Shown here piece after piece: positions 46,315-58,658 of a stretch of 64,000 nucleotides of DNA (the stretch's first letter is position 1; every line of letters starts with the position of its first letter). The notes below the pieces were generated by a model. That model was not told where the DNA came from. It made no database searches and worked only from the letters and a program-made list of their open reading frames with translations. The stretch lies in contig NZ_JAPELX010000001.1 in assembly GCF_026343335.1 (NCBI RefSeq), positions 2,108,001 to 2,172,000 on the forward strand, in the 5' to 3' direction. The stretch is from Streptomyces sp. NBC_00078 (GTDB lineage Bacteria; Actinomycetota; Actinomycetes; Streptomycetales; Streptomycetaceae). The position numbers were made by a program, and so were the translations under genes.

Positions 46315-47372
46315 GGGCCGATCCTTCCATGCATCCGAAAAATACGGTCGTACGCGGCGGCCAGCAGCTCCGGGTCGTGCCGAGGGGTTCCGTCCCTCCG
46401 GGCCACCGGCGCCAGCTCGACCGCGGCTCCGAGTCGCTTGGCAGCTTCGGTGAGCACGTCGCGGTCGGGCACGGCGGCCTCGTCGGCCAGCACCACGTCC
46501 AGGGCGAGTTTAGGGGCGTGTCGTCCCAAAACCTCCAAATGACGCTGCGGTGAGAAGCCTTCGGTTTCTCCGGGCTGCGGGGCGAGGTTCAGCGGGAGCA
46601 CTCGGCGCGCCTTGGTCTCGATGAGTGCGTCCAGCAGATCGGGCACGAGGAGGTGCGGGATGACCGAGGAGAACCAGGAGCCGGGGCCGAGAACCACCCA
46701 GTCGGCGTCCAGGACCGCCTCCACGGCCTCGGGGACCGCCGGCGGGTCGTGCGGCACGAGGTGCACGGACTGCACCTCGCCGGGCGTGAGCGCCACGGTC
46801 GCCTGGCCGCGCACTGTCTCGACGTCCTCGGGCCGCTCCGGGACATGCCCCTTGACCAGTGCCTGCAGTTCCAGGGGTACGGCGGACATGGGCAGCACCC
46901 GCCCGTGCGCTCCGAGCAGCTTGCCGACCAGGTCGAGGGCCTGGACGTGATCGCCGAGCTGTTCCCAGAGAGCGACGATCAGGAGGTTGCCGACGGCGTG
47001 CTCGTGCAGGTCGCCCTTGGACTGGAAGCGGTGCTGGATGACCCGGGCCCAGGTCTGGCCCCAGTCGTCGTCGCCGCACAGCGCGGCCAGCGCCTTGCGC
47101 AGGTCGCCGGGCGGCAGGACGCCCAGCTCGTCGCGCAGACGTCCGCTGGAGCCGCCGTCGTCGGCCACGGTGACGACGGCGGTGAGGTCGCCGGTGATCC
47201 GGCGCAGTGCGGCGAGCGACGCGGACAGGCCCATGCCGCCGCCGAGGGCGACCACCTTGGGCTGGGCGCCGCGTCGGCGGGGCCTGGCACCGCGGGTCTC
47301 GACCGGCCGGCTCACACGCCCCTCGGGCATCGTCCGGCGCAGCCTGCTCAGCCGCGAGGAACGTCCTGTCAT
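46305..47372 (-). CDS. yvcK: YvcK/CofD-like gluconeogenesis factor (UDP-sugar-binding)
   Basis: 355 residues. [61 protein letters not shown] is the YvcK signature, related to the CofD fold. [39 protein letters not shown] and [17 protein letters not shown] segments follow. YvcK binds UDP-N-acetylglucosamine and couples cell-wall synthesis to carbon supply; in actinobacteria the orthologue (CuvA) affects polar growth. The ATG overlaps the rapZ stop by four bases and its own stop overlaps whiA by ten. Confidence 0.93.
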   Translation of the reverse strand: MTGRSSRLSRLRRTMPEGRVSRPVETRGARPRRRGAQPKVVALGGGMGLSASLAALRRITGDLTAVVTVADDGGSSGRLRDELGVLPPGDLRKALAALCGDDDWGQTWARVIQHRFQSKGDLHEHAVGNLLIVALWEQLGDHVQALDLVGKLLGAHGRVLPMSAVPLELQALVKGHVPERPEDVETVRGQATVALTPGEVQSVHLVPHDPPAVPEAVEAVLDADWVVLGPGSWFSSVIPHLLVPDLLDALIETKARRVLPLNLAPQPGETEGFSPQRHLEVLGRHAPKLALDVVLADEAAVPDRDVLTEAAKRLGAAVELAPVARRDGTPRHDPELLAAAYDRIFRMHGRIGPWR

Positions 47373-48322
47373 TCCCGTCCCATGTCCCGGTGCACGACCA
47401 CCGTCTCCACACCCTCGGCCACGAGGCGCGCGGCGAGCTTCTCCGAGGTGGCGACCGAGCGGTGCTTGCCGCCGGTGCAACCGATGGCGATGGTCACGTA
47501 ACGCTTGCCCTCGCGGCGGTAGCCGGCCGCGATGAGCCGGAGCAGTTCGGCGTACCGGTCGAGGAACTCCTTGGCGCCGGGCTGGTTGAAGATGTACGCC
47601 GACACCTCCTCGTTGAGGCCGGTGAAGGGGCGCAGCTCCGGGACCCAGTGCGGGTTGGGCAGGAACCGCATGTCCGCGACCAGGTCGGCGTCGACCGGGA
47701 GGCCGTACTTGAAGCCGAAGGACATGACGGTGGCCCGCAGCTCCGGCTCCTGATCGCCGGCGAACTGGGCGTCCATCTTGGCTCGCAGCTCGTGCACGTT
47801 CAGGCTGGAGGTGTCGATCACCAGGTCGGCGTCGCCGCGCAGCTCGCGCAGCAGTTCGCGCTCGGCCGCGATGCCGTCGACGATGCGGCCGTCGCCCTGG
47901 AGGGGGTGCGGGCGTCGTACCGACTCGAAGCGGCGCACCAGGGCCTCGTCCGAGGACTCCAGGAAGACGATCCGCCGGGTGACGTGCTTGGACTCCAGGT
48001 CGGCGAGTGAGTCGCGGAGGTTGTCGAAGAAGCGGCGGCCGCGGACGTCGACGACGACCGCGATCCTGGCCACGTTGCCCTGCGAGCGGGCGCCGAGTTC
48101 CACCATGGTGGGGATCAGGGCGGGCGGCAGGTTGTCGACGACGAACCAGCCGAGGTCCTCAAGACACTTGGCTGCCGTCGACCTGCCCGCACCGGACATG
48201 CCGGAGATGATCACCAGCTCGGGGATGGCCGACTCGGGCACCCCGGGTGTTTCGCTGCCCGTACTCACCTGTGCTCCGTCTCCGGCTGGGGTCTGTTGCC
48301 CGTCGTGCTCGTTCACATTCAT
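47369..48322 (-). CDS. rapZ: RapZ-family nucleotide-binding protein (YvcJ)
   Basis: 317 residues. A P-loop GMSGAGRST (41-49) begins the kinase-like N-terminal domain, with [25 protein letters not shown] and [22 protein letters not shown]. The C-terminal domain carries [25 protein letters not shown] and [18 protein letters not shown], the ligand-binding block. In E. coli RapZ senses glucosamine 6-phosphate and guides sRNA decay; in Gram-positives the role is less clear. A 30-residue acidic N-terminus precedes the family start. ATGA overlaps join it to uvrC upstream and yvcK downstream. Confidence 0.94.
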   Translation of the reverse strand: MNVNEHDGQQTPAGDGAQVSTGSETPGVPESAIPELVIISGMSGAGRSTAAKCLEDLGWFVVDNLPPALIPTMVELGARSQGNVARIAVVVDVRGRRFFDNLRDSLADLESKHVTRRIVFLESSDEALVRRFESVRRPHPLQGDGRIVDGIAAERELLRELRGDADLVIDTSSLNVHELRAKMDAQFAGDQEPELRATVMSFGFKYGLPVDADLVADMRFLPNPHWVPELRPFTGLNEEVSAYIFNQPGAKEFLDRYAELLRLIAAGYRREGKRYVTIAIGCTGGKHRSVATSEKLAARLVAEGVETVVVHRDMGRE

Positions 48323-50379
48323 GTCTCCTGCCCCCGTCGTTCGTCCGGGGCGCCCATCGTCACGGGCTCCCCACTGGAACCCATGGTGCCGGATTCCTCC
48401 TCCATGATCTCTCCAGTCGCCGTGTTCACGGCGGGCGCGGCCGGGACCGCCTGGGCGAGGGCCGCGGCGATGGTCTCGGCCGTCTTGCGGCCTATACCGG
48501 GGACCTCGCAGATCTGGTCGATGGTGGCGGATCGCAGTTTCTTCAACGAACCGAAGTGCTTGAGAAGTGCCTGCTTGCGGGTGTCTCCGAGGCCCGGCAC
48601 GTCGTCCAGGGGGCTCGACCGGAAGCGCTTGGCCCGCTTGGTGCGCTGGTAGGTGATCGCGAAGCGGTGGGCCTCGTCGCGGACGCGCTGCAGCAGGTAG
48701 AGGCCCTCGCTGGTGCGGGGCAGGACCACCGGGTCGTCGTCGTCCGGCAGCCACACCTCCTCCAGACGCTTGGCGAGGCCGCACACCGCGACATCGTCGA
48801 TGCCGAGCCCGTCGAGGGCCCTCTTGGCGGCCGCGACCTGGGGCTGCCCGCCGTCGACGACGACGAGCTGCGGCGGGTAGGCGAACTTCTTGGGCCTGCC
48901 TTCCTCGTCCTTGAGGCCGTTGCCGGGATCACCGTCGACGTGGTTGTCCTGGCCCTCGTCGACCCACTCGCCGGTCTTCTCCTTCTCGACGAGGTACCGC
49001 TTGAAGCGGCGGGTGATCACCTCGTGCATGGAGCGGACGTCGTCCTGACCTTCGAAGCCCTTGATCTGGAAGCGGCGGTACTCGCTCTTGCGCTGCAGAC
49101 CGTCCTCGAAGACGACCATGGACGCCACGACGTCGTCGCCCTGGAGGTGCGAGATGTCGTAGCACTCGATCCTCAGGGGTGCGCTGTCCAGGTCGAGGGC
49201 GTCGGCGATCTCCTCCAGGGCGCGCGAGCGCGTCGTCAGGTCGGAGGCGCGTTTGGTCTTGTGCAGCACCAGCGACTGCTGCGCGTTGCGCTCCACCGTC
49301 TCCATCAGGGCCTTTTTGTCGCCGCGCTGCGGGATGCGCAGGGAGACGCCCGAGCCCCGGCGCTCGGCGAGCCACTGCTGGACGGGCTCGACCGGGTCGG
49401 GCAGGGCGGGGACGAGGACCTCCTTGGGGACGGAGTCGCCCTTCTCCTCGCCGTACAGCTGCTGCAGCGCGTGCTCGACGAGGGCGCCGGTGGTGATCTC
49501 CTCGACCTTGTCGGTGACCCAGCCGCGCTGGCCACGCACGCGTCCGCCGCGGACGTGGAAGATCTGGACCGCCGCCTCGAGCTCGTCCTCGGCGACCGCG
49601 ATCAGGTCGGCGTCGGTCGCGTCGGCGAGCACGACCGCGCTCTTCTCCATGGCCTTCTTCAGGGCCCCGATGTCGTCGCGCAGGCGGGCCGCCCGCTCGT
49701 ACTCCATGTCCTCGGCCGCCTGGGTCATCTGCTTCTCCAGGCGGCGGAGGTACGTCCCCGTGCGGCCGGCCATGAAGTCGCAGAACTCCTCGGCCAGTTC
49801 GTCGTGCTCCTCGGCCGAGACGCGGCCGACGCAGGGCGCCGAGCACTTGCCGATGTAGCCGAGCAGACAGGGCCGGCCGGTGCGCGCGGCGTTCTTGAAG
49901 ACGCCGGCCGAGCAGGTGCGCACGGGGAAGACGCGCAGGAGGAGGTCCACGGTGTCACGGATCGCCCACGCGTGTCCGTACGGCCCGAAGTAGCGCACGC
50001 CCTTGCGCTTGTGGCCGCGCATCACCTGGACGCGCGGAAATTCCTCGTTCATGGTCACCGCGAGGTACGGGTAGCTCTTGTCGTCGCGGTACTTGACGTT
50101 GAACCGGGGGTCGAACTCCTTGATCCAGGAGTACTCCAGCTGCAGGGCCTCGACCTCTGTGGACACCACGGTCCACTCCACGGACGCGGCCGTGGTGACC
50201 ATCGTCCGGGTGCGCGGGTGCAGGTTCGTCAGGTCCTGGAAGTAGTTCGCCAGGCGCTGGCGCAGGCTCTTCGCCTTTCCGACGTAGATCACCCGGCGGT
50301 GCTCGTCGCGGAACCTGTACACCCCCGGAGAGTCCGGGATCGCACCCGGCCTGGGGCGGTAGCTGGAGGGATCGGCCAT
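48319..50379 (-). CDS. uvrC: UvrC, excinuclease ABC subunit C
   Basis: 686 residues. The N-terminal GIY-YIG nuclease ([30 protein letters not shown]) makes the 3' cut. [28 protein letters not shown] contains the central Cys region, the UVR motif for UvrB binding follows ([21 protein letters not shown]), the RNase H-like domain with its [20 protein letters not shown] and [10 protein letters not shown] makes the 5' cut, and a C-terminal helix-hairpin-helix pair ends it ([39 protein letters not shown]). It leads the operon with rapZ, yvcK and whiA. Confidence 0.97.
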   Translation of the reverse strand: MADPSSYRPRPGAIPDSPGVYRFRDEHRRVIYVGKAKSLRQRLANYFQDLTNLHPRTRTMVTTAASVEWTVVSTEVEALQLEYSWIKEFDPRFNVKYRDDKSYPYLAVTMNEEFPRVQVMRGHKRKGVRYFGPYGHAWAIRDTVDLLLRVFPVRTCSAGVFKNAARTGRPCLLGYIGKCSAPCVGRVSAEEHDELAEEFCDFMAGRTGTYLRRLEKQMTQAAEDMEYERAARLRDDIGALKKAMEKSAVVLADATDADLIAVAEDELEAAVQIFHVRGGRVRGQRGWVTDKVEEITTGALVEHALQQLYGEEKGDSVPKEVLVPALPDPVEPVQQWLAERRGSGVSLRIPQRGDKKALMETVERNAQQSLVLHKTKRASDLTTRSRALEEIADALDLDSAPLRIECYDISHLQGDDVVASMVVFEDGLQRKSEYRRFQIKGFEGQDDVRSMHEVITRRFKRYLVEKEKTGEWVDEGQDNHVDGDPGNGLKDEEGRPKKFAYPPQLVVVDGGQPQVAAAKRALDGLGIDDVAVCGLAKRLEEVWLPDDDDPVVLPRTSEGLYLLQRVRDEAHRFAITYQRTKRAKRFRSSPLDDVPGLGDTRKQALLKHFGSLKKLRSATIDQICEVPGIGRKTAETIAAALAQAVPAAPAVNTATGEIMEEESGTMGSSGEPVTMGAPDERRGQET

Positions 50380-50443
50380 GTCTCACACCCTACTGGCGAG
50401 GGCTGACACTGCGGCCGGCCTGTGGACAACCCCGCTGCGGGGA

Positions 50444-50719
50444 CTACCGGAACTCGAGGAACGTGAGAACGGCCAGGCCGGCCAGGACGCTGCGGTCGTC
50501 GTCGGTGTCCCCGGTGCGGCGGAGTTTGCCCAGGATGCTGCGGACGTGTTTCCCGGCAGTTCCCTCGGTGACCCACGGCCTGCGGCCCATGCCCGCGTTC
50601 GAGCGGCCCTCCGCCATCAGGGCCGGGACCCCGCGCGCCCGGGCACTGAGGTGGGACACGGGTCGTCGGGCCGGTTGGCCGCGAACAGCCCAGCCACCAG
50701 CGACGGGTCTCCTCAGGGG
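50444..50719 (-). pseudogene. Frameshifted remnant of a LuxR/NarL-type response regulator
   Basis: The minus strand carries the C-terminal DNA-binding part of a LuxR regulator: HLSARARGVPALMAEGRSNAGM and VTEGTAGKHVRSILGKLRRTGDTDDDRSVLAGLAVLTFLE. Just upstream in another frame lies GDPSLVAGLFAANRPDDP, which matches the linker that precedes this domain in intact proteins, so a frameshift near 50660 breaks the gene. The receiver domain is missing. Substitutions at usually conserved positions also point to decay. Confidence 0.7.
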
Positions 50720-51245
50720 CCGGTGGGCGGGTGGTGCTGGTGGTGCTGGTGGTCGGCCTGGTCCTTGTCGATGGCCTGGACCGCCCGGCCGAGCGCGGCC
50801 CTGACGGGCGCCCGGTCCAGGACGATCTTCGCGAGGGCGCGGCAGGGGGCGGGCGCTGTTCGGGCAGCTTGACGAGTTCGACTCGGACTTGTTTCAGCGC
50901 CTTGCCCAAGGCGCGGAAGACACCGGGCGACACCACCTGCGACGGCCGGATCGACGTTCCTGCAGAAGTCCGGCCTGTCGGCGCGGGCGATCAAGGAGGT
51001 GCTCGGCGACGAAGGGACGACCCGACCGGCCCGAGAGAGCCGATCGCGTCTCGGCCAGGAGTACGCGGCTGTTGGGCGTCAGGTGTTGTCGGGACTTGGT
51101 CAACACGCTTCAATGCGGGGGAACTCGGGGCCGTGAACGACGGCGTACGGATGGGAAGACGCCCCGGCGCCGACGGGGTGGCCCCGGCAGACAGCACGAA
51201 CCCGGCCCGACCAGCCGTAGCGAGCATTCACAGAAAGGCCCCTGC
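50720..51245. other. Degenerate intergenic region
   Basis: No intact gene is recognised. Several frames are open but without ribosome sites or family resemblance; a low-complexity (His-Gln)-coding tract on the minus strand lies near 50730-50760. With the LuxR remnant beside it, this looks like decaying DNA. GAAAGG at 51233-51238 serves the next gene. Confidence 0.45.
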
Positions 51246-52193
51246 ATGCCGCACGCCACACAGCACGCGGACGTCGCCACCGCGGAACTGGACTCGGCCC
51301 TGCGGGGTGGCCCATTCCACGCCGCGCTGCGTGCCGCGATCGCCGCCCGTGGGCTGCCGCTGCAGCGCGTGCAGCACCATCTGTCGCGCTACGGGGTCAA
51401 GGTTGGCGTCACCAGCCTGAGTTACTGGCAGCAGGGTGCCCGGCGACCGCAGCGCCCCGAGTCCCTGCGGGCCGTGCGGGCGCTGGAGGAGATCCTCCAG
51501 CTGCCGGAGGAGTCCCTGATCCGGCTGCTCGCCGAGACCGACGAAGGCCCGTCCGCACAACGGGCCTCGGGCCGTTCCTACCGCTCCCTCGTGGAGGCGT
51601 CGGGCGTCCTGGAACGGCTGCTGGCAGAACTGGGCTCGCCCCTGGACAGCGGGCTGCACACCCTGGGGCATCACGAGCGGATACGGATCGGATCGCACCG
51701 CGAGCTGGCGGGGCGCGAGTCCCACCACATCGTGCGCGCCCACAAGGACGGCGTCGACCGCTTCGTGGCCGTCCACCACGGCGACCCGGGGTGCGCTCCG
51801 GAACGCATGGGGGTGCACGCGCTGGAGAACTGCCGTACGGGACGCACACGCGTGCACCACGAGACCGGTGTGCTCGTCGCCGAGCTCCTCTTCGACACCC
51901 GCCTACGGGCCGGCGACACCTTCCTGTTCCGCTACGGCATCGAGGACGGCACCGCGGGTGTGTGCCGCGAGTACGTGCGCAGCTTCGGGCCGGCGGGCGG
52001 GCAGTACGCGCTCCAGGTGCGCTTCGACGAGCAGGCCCTGCCGTCCCAGTGCCACCGCTTCGCCCAGCACTCTCCGGCGGCTCCACGCAGCGGACGCCAG
52101 GAACTCGCCCTCACTGGACGCCACCACTCGGTCCACCTCGTCGAGCCCCGGGTGCGGTCGGGGATCGTGGGGATCGGCTGGGACTGGGAGTGA
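51246..52193 (+). CDS. Helix-turn-helix (XRE-like) regulator of unknown target
   Basis: 315 residues. The N-terminal 90 residues look like a helix-turn-helix: FHAALRAAIAARGLPLQRVQHHLSRYGVKVGVTSLSYWQQGARRPQRPESLRAVRALEEILQLPEESLIRLL, matching a short XRE-type fold (here with YWQQGARRP as the recognition helix). The C-terminal 200 residues form a beta-rich, conserved domain (HHIVRAHKDGVDRFVAVHHGDPG, FDTRLRAGDTFLFRYGIED, VCREYVRSFGPAGGQYALQVRFDEQALP) that I cannot assign; it could sense a ligand. GAAAGG lies seven bases before the ATG. Confidence 0.65.
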   Translation: MPHATQHADVATAELDSALRGGPFHAALRAAIAARGLPLQRVQHHLSRYGVKVGVTSLSYWQQGARRPQRPESLRAVRALEEILQLPEESLIRLLAETDEGPSAQRASGRSYRSLVEASGVLERLLAELGSPLDSGLHTLGHHERIRIGSHRELAGRESHHIVRAHKDGVDRFVAVHHGDPGCAPERMGVHALENCRTGRTRVHHETGVLVAELLFDTRLRAGDTFLFRYGIEDGTAGVCREYVRSFGPAGGQYALQVRFDEQALPSQCHRFAQHSPAAPRSGRQELALTGRHHSVHLVEPRVRSGIVGIGWDWE

Positions 52194-52266
52194 GCCGGAC
52201 GTAAGGGGCCGGGCCGGCTCACGCAGAGTTCCCGGGTGAGGGACGCCCGCAGGCGCACGGTCGGTG

Positions 52267-52294
52267 ACGTAAACGTTTGCGCAAGCGTTTACGT
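52267..52294. promoter_or_regulatory. Double LacI-type operator upstream of the LacI regulator
   Basis: A 28-base near-palindrome (26 of 28 positions symmetric) runs from ACGTAAACGTTTG through its centre GCGC to CGTTTACGT. Each half is itself a LacI-type box (TAAACGTTTG and CAAGCGTTTA), so two dimers could bind side by side. It lies 80 bases before the lacI-family start and probably autoregulates the regulator-kinase pair. Confidence 0.7.
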
Positions 52295-52373
52295 CCGCCC
52301 TCGAATGGGATACCGTCCCGGCCTGAAGGCACGCTCTGCCGGCGGAGGGCCACGGTCCAGGAGGGGGTACGTC

Positions 52374-53525
52374 ATGGCCACCATGGCCGATGTCGCTCGG
52401 AGCGCCGGCGTCTCCGTCGCGACCGTCTCGCACGTCCTGAACGACACCCGGCCCGTCCTCCCTCACACCCGCCAGGCCGTCATGGACGCCGTCGACCGGC
52501 TCGGCTACAGCCCGAACACCCTCGCCCGCTCCCTGGTGACCTCGTGCACCCGGTCCATCGGTCTCGCGGTGTCGGCGATCAGCAACCCGTACTTCACGGA
52601 GATCCTCCAGGGTGTCGAGGCGACCGCCCTGGAACATGGCTACAGCCTCCTCATCGCCGATCCGCACGACGACCCGGAGCACGAGCGCAAGGTCGTCCAG
52701 CTGCTGCACGAACGCCGAGTCGACGGCATGATCGTCGCCCCGTCCGCGGACCCGAGCGAACTCGTCGCCTATCTGGGCCGGCACGGCGTCCCGGCCGTTT
52801 TCCTCGACCGCCGTGTGGACTCCCCCGCCGACGGGACACCGCGCTACGACCAGGTCTGTACCGAGAGCACCGAGCCGACCGCCCGGCTGGTCACCCATCT
52901 CGCCGAGCTCGGCCACCGCCGGATCGCCCTGGTCGCCGGCGCGCCCGGGTTCAGCACCACCCGCGAACGCATCGCCGGATATTGCAGCGGCCTCGCCGCC
53001 TCCGGGCTCCTCCGCGACGAACACCTCGTGGTGCACGGCAACTCCGAGTCCGCCGGCGCCGAACGTGCCACTGCGCAGCTCCTCTCCCTCACCGACCCGC
53101 CCACCGCGCTCGTCACCGCCAACAATGCGATGACCATCGGCGCACTGCGTGCGCTGCGGGAACGCGGCCTGTCCGTGCCCGGTGACATCGCCTTGTGCTG
53201 CTTCGACGACTTCGCCTGGGCGGACCTGTTCTCGCCCCGGCTCACCGCCGTGGCCCAGCCCAGCAGGGAGCTGGGCGCCGAGGCGGTGCGGGTCCTCCTG
53301 GAACGCCTCGCCTCCCCTGACCGCCCCGCCCGCACTCTGCGACTCCCCTGCACCTTGGTCCACCGCACCTCGTGCGGTTGTCCGGAGGGGTCGGTGCAGT
53401 TCGAGCCGCCGCTATTCGCACGTCCCGAACAGCCTGCGCCGCGCGGGGAGTTCGAGGAGGACGAGGCCTCGAAGGCCGAAGGGGCCGAGTGTGAGAAGAC
53501 CGCAGAGTTCGAGAAACCCGAGTAG
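52374..53525 (+). CDS. LacI-family transcriptional regulator with acidic C-terminal tail
   Basis: 383 residues. The LacI helix-turn-helix and hinge are MADVARSAGVSVATVSHVLNDTRPVLPHTRQAVMDAVDRLGYSPNTLARSL, followed by a periplasmic-binding-protein-like sensor domain (IGLAVSAISNPYFTEILQGVEATALEHGYSLLIADPHDD...GIALCCFDDFAWADLFSPRLTAVAQPSRELGAEAVRVLLERL). The family normally ends near HRTSCGCP; here some 45 further residues, rich in Glu and Lys, follow. GGAGGGGG precedes the ATG. The sugar kinase 20 bp downstream suggests fructose or a related sugar as the signal. Confidence 0.9.
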   Translation: MATMADVARSAGVSVATVSHVLNDTRPVLPHTRQAVMDAVDRLGYSPNTLARSLVTSCTRSIGLAVSAISNPYFTEILQGVEATALEHGYSLLIADPHDDPEHERKVVQLLHERRVDGMIVAPSADPSELVAYLGRHGVPAVFLDRRVDSPADGTPRYDQVCTESTEPTARLVTHLAELGHRRIALVAGAPGFSTTRERIAGYCSGLAASGLLRDEHLVVHGNSESAGAERATAQLLSLTDPPTALVTANNAMTIGALRALRERGLSVPGDIALCCFDDFAWADLFSPRLTAVAQPSRELGAEAVRVLLERLASPDRPARTLRLPCTLVHRTSCGCPEGSVQFEPPLFARPEQPAPRGEFEEDEASKAEGAECEKTAEFEKPE

Positions 53526-53545
53526 TTCGAGAAAGGAACCGTCTC

Positions 53546-54457
53546 GTGATCGTCGTCGCCGGTGAGGCTCTGATCGACCTGGTACCGCACGGCACGGGTG
53601 CCCTCGCGGACCTGAAACCAGCACTCGGCGGCGGCCCGTTCAACACGGCCCTGGCCCTCGGACGACTCGGCTCCCCCACTGCCTTCTGCTCCCGCACCTC
53701 GCACGACGCCTTCGGCGAGGCGCTGCTCGACCGGCTCCGGGAAGCGCGCGTGGATGTCTCGGCCGTGCAGCGCGGTCCGGAGCCGACCACGCTTGCCCTC
53801 GCCACGCTCGACGGGAACGGCTCGGCCGCCTACTCCTTCTATGTCGAGGGCACCGCCGACCGGCTGTTCGCGACACCACAGGCGCTGCCCGCCGGGACAC
53901 GAGCCGTGTCCTTCGGCACCTGCTCGCTCGTCCTGGAGCCCGGCGCCACCGCCTACGAGAGCCTGATGCGGACCGCTGCCGCCCAGGGCGTCTTCACCGC
54001 GCTCGACCCCAACATCAGGACGGGGCTGATCCCTGATGCGGACGCCTACCGGGCCCGCTTCACGAGCTGGCTGCCCTCGGTGGCGCTGCTCAAGCTCTCC
54101 GAGGAGGACGCCCTCTGGCTGGGCGGCACCCCGCGCGAGTGGCTGGCCGCCGGACCCGCGGCGGTCGTGATCACCCATGGCGGGGACGGGCTGACCGCCT
54201 TCACCCGGGGCGGAGCGGTGCACGCCGTGCCGGGCGAGAAGGTCGACGTGGTGGACACCATCGGTGCCGGTGACACCGTGAACGCCGCTCTCCTGCATGG
54301 TCTGGCCGCCCAGGGCGCCCTGTCCGCCGAGGCGCTCCTGGGACTGGGCGCCGACGGCTGGACGAGGCTGCTGCGATTCGCGGCGCGCGCAGCCGCGATC
54401 ACCTGCTCCCGGGCAGGGGCAGAGCCGCCGTACGCCTCCGAACTCGGGGACTGGTAA
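53546..54457 (+). CDS. PfkB-family carbohydrate kinase (fructokinase-like)
   Basis: 303 residues of the ribokinase fold. GEALIDLVP at the start, GGGPFNTALALGRLG (the first PfkB signature), LDPNIRTGLIPD and the second signature DTIGAGDTVNAALLHGL, with the catalytic Asp in GAGD, are all intact. Fructokinase, 2-keto-3-deoxygluconate kinase or a related activity would fit. The start is GTG with AAAGGAA upstream. An 11-base sequence AGTTCGAGAAA spans its leader and the end of the LacI gene as a direct repeat (53506-53516, 53524-53534). It converges on uvrA. Confidence 0.88.
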   Translation: MIVVAGEALIDLVPHGTGALADLKPALGGGPFNTALALGRLGSPTAFCSRTSHDAFGEALLDRLREARVDVSAVQRGPEPTTLALATLDGNGSAAYSFYVEGTADRLFATPQALPAGTRAVSFGTCSLVLEPGATAYESLMRTAAAQGVFTALDPNIRTGLIPDADAYRARFTSWLPSVALLKLSEEDALWLGGTPREWLAAGPAAVVITHGGDGLTAFTRGGAVHAVPGEKVDVVDTIGAGDTVNAALLHGLAAQGALSAEALLGLGADGWTRLLRFAARAAAITCSRAGAEPPYASELGDW

Positions 54458-54544
54458 GGGGTGTTCGGCTTTCCATCACTAATTCCACTGTTCAGGTGTC
54501 AAGGTGCGTCGTAGCCGCGGATCAGGCGGCTGATCTCGCAACGA

Positions 54545-54579
54545 GCGGCGCCCCGCGGGGAGTTCCCGCGGGGCGCCGC
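54545..54579. terminator. Bidirectional terminator between the kinase and uvrA
   Basis: GCGGCGCCCCGCGGG (54545-54559) pairs perfectly with its complement (54565-54579) around a five-base loop, between two converging genes. Confidence 0.75.
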
Positions 54580-54594
54580 ACATTTCCGGATTGT

Positions 54595-57660
<3,066 letters not shown>

Positions 57661-57847
57661 GCCGGTCCGCACCTTTCTTGAGAGAAGTGACAGGGGCGAG
57701 GCCCCCGTGCTTTCTCAGACTAGGGGGAGCCACTGACAACGCCGGTCGGATTCCGGGATGCATAACAATCCCCGCCCATCCAGCATGCCCGACGCCACTC
57801 CCGACCATATAGCACGTGCTTTCGATTTACGGCACGGCTTCACCACC

Positions 57848-57876
57848 TTCACCCAAAGGTGTGGCGGGGCTAGGGT
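57848..57876 (+). promoter_or_regulatory. Promoter of the isomerase-family gene, likely leaderless
   Basis: TTCACC (57848-57853) and TAGGGT (57871-57876) are 17 bases apart. The ATG begins eight bases after the -10, and no Shine-Dalgarno precedes it, so the transcript probably starts at or next to the ATG. Confidence 0.45.
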
Positions 57877-57883
57877 CAGCACC

Positions 57884-58570
57884 ATGATTGATCACGGTCA
57901 TGACCTGGCGTCTGTACGTGACGCGACCGACCGGCTGCTCACTGCAGCCGCCAAACTGGACAACGCCTCGGCGGCCGGACCGTCACGGCTCCCCGGCTGG
58001 ACCCGCGGCCACGTCCTCGCCCACCTCGCCCGCAACGCGGACGCCCTCGTGAACGTCCTCCGGGGGCGCCCCATGTACGCCTCCGGAGAAGCCCGCGACG
58101 CCGACATCGAGCGGGACGCCCCGCGCCCGATCGACGTCCAGCTCGCCGACCTGCGCGAGAGCGCGGCCCGCTTCCAGGAAACCGGAGCCGCACCCGCGGA
58201 CTGGTCGCGCACGGTGGAGCTGCGCAACGGGGTCACCGACTCGGCATCCAGTGTGCCGTTCCGTCGATGGGCCGAGGTGGAGCTGCACCACGTGGACCTC
58301 GGCATCGGGTACGAGCTGGAGGATGTGCCGACGGAGTTCTCGCAGCGGGAGATCGACTTCCTCGCCGCGCGCTTCTCGGGGCACCCCGAGGTGACCGCCG
58401 CACGTCTTACGGACGGCACACGCGCGTGGCGGACGGGCCGGGAGGCGAGGGAGCCGGATGTCAGCGTCTCGGGCCCGGCGCCCGAACTGCTCGGCTGGCT
58501 CGCCGGACGCCGCGACGGCTCCGCGCTGACCGTGGAGGGCGGCTCACTGCCGGCGCTTCCCCCGCTGTGA
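57884..58570 (+). CDS. Maleylpyruvate isomerase-family, mycothiol-dependent (DinB-like) protein
   Basis: 228 residues. It has the four-helix DinB-like bundle with metal-binding residues: H47 in GHVLAHLARNADALVN, and E131 and H135 in AEVELHHVDLGIGYE, as in mycothiol-dependent maleylpyruvate isomerase. The N-terminal opening DATDRLLTAAAKLDNASAAGPSRLPGWTRGH is typical of the family. Mycothiol is the main thiol of actinobacteria. Neither a gentisate pathway nor another aromatic gene is nearby, so the substrate is uncertain, and detoxification of an electrophile is possible. An MBL-fold hydrolase follows, a pairing conserved in Streptomyces as I recall. Confidence 0.82.
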   Translation: MIDHGHDLASVRDATDRLLTAAAKLDNASAAGPSRLPGWTRGHVLAHLARNADALVNVLRGRPMYASGEARDADIERDAPRPIDVQLADLRESAARFQETGAAPADWSRTVELRNGVTDSASSVPFRRWAEVELHHVDLGIGYELEDVPTEFSQREIDFLAARFSGHPEVTAARLTDGTRAWRTGREAREPDVSVSGPAPELLGWLAGRRDGSALTVEGGSLPALPPL

Positions 58571-58578
58571 CCTCGCCT

Positions 58579-58642
58579 CCGATGACGGGGGACCAGGGTG
58601 CGCTCGCCGCCGATGACGGGGGGACCGGGGTGCGCTCCCCCG
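58579..58642. repeat. Imperfect 31-33 bp tandem duplication
   Basis: CCGATGACGGGGGACCAGGG...GCGCTC (58579-58609) is followed at once by a second copy differing by a few bases and one inserted G (58610-58642). It ends just before the -10 of the MBL gene. Confidence 0.75.
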
Positions 58643-58658
58643 CTATAGGCTGGCGGCC

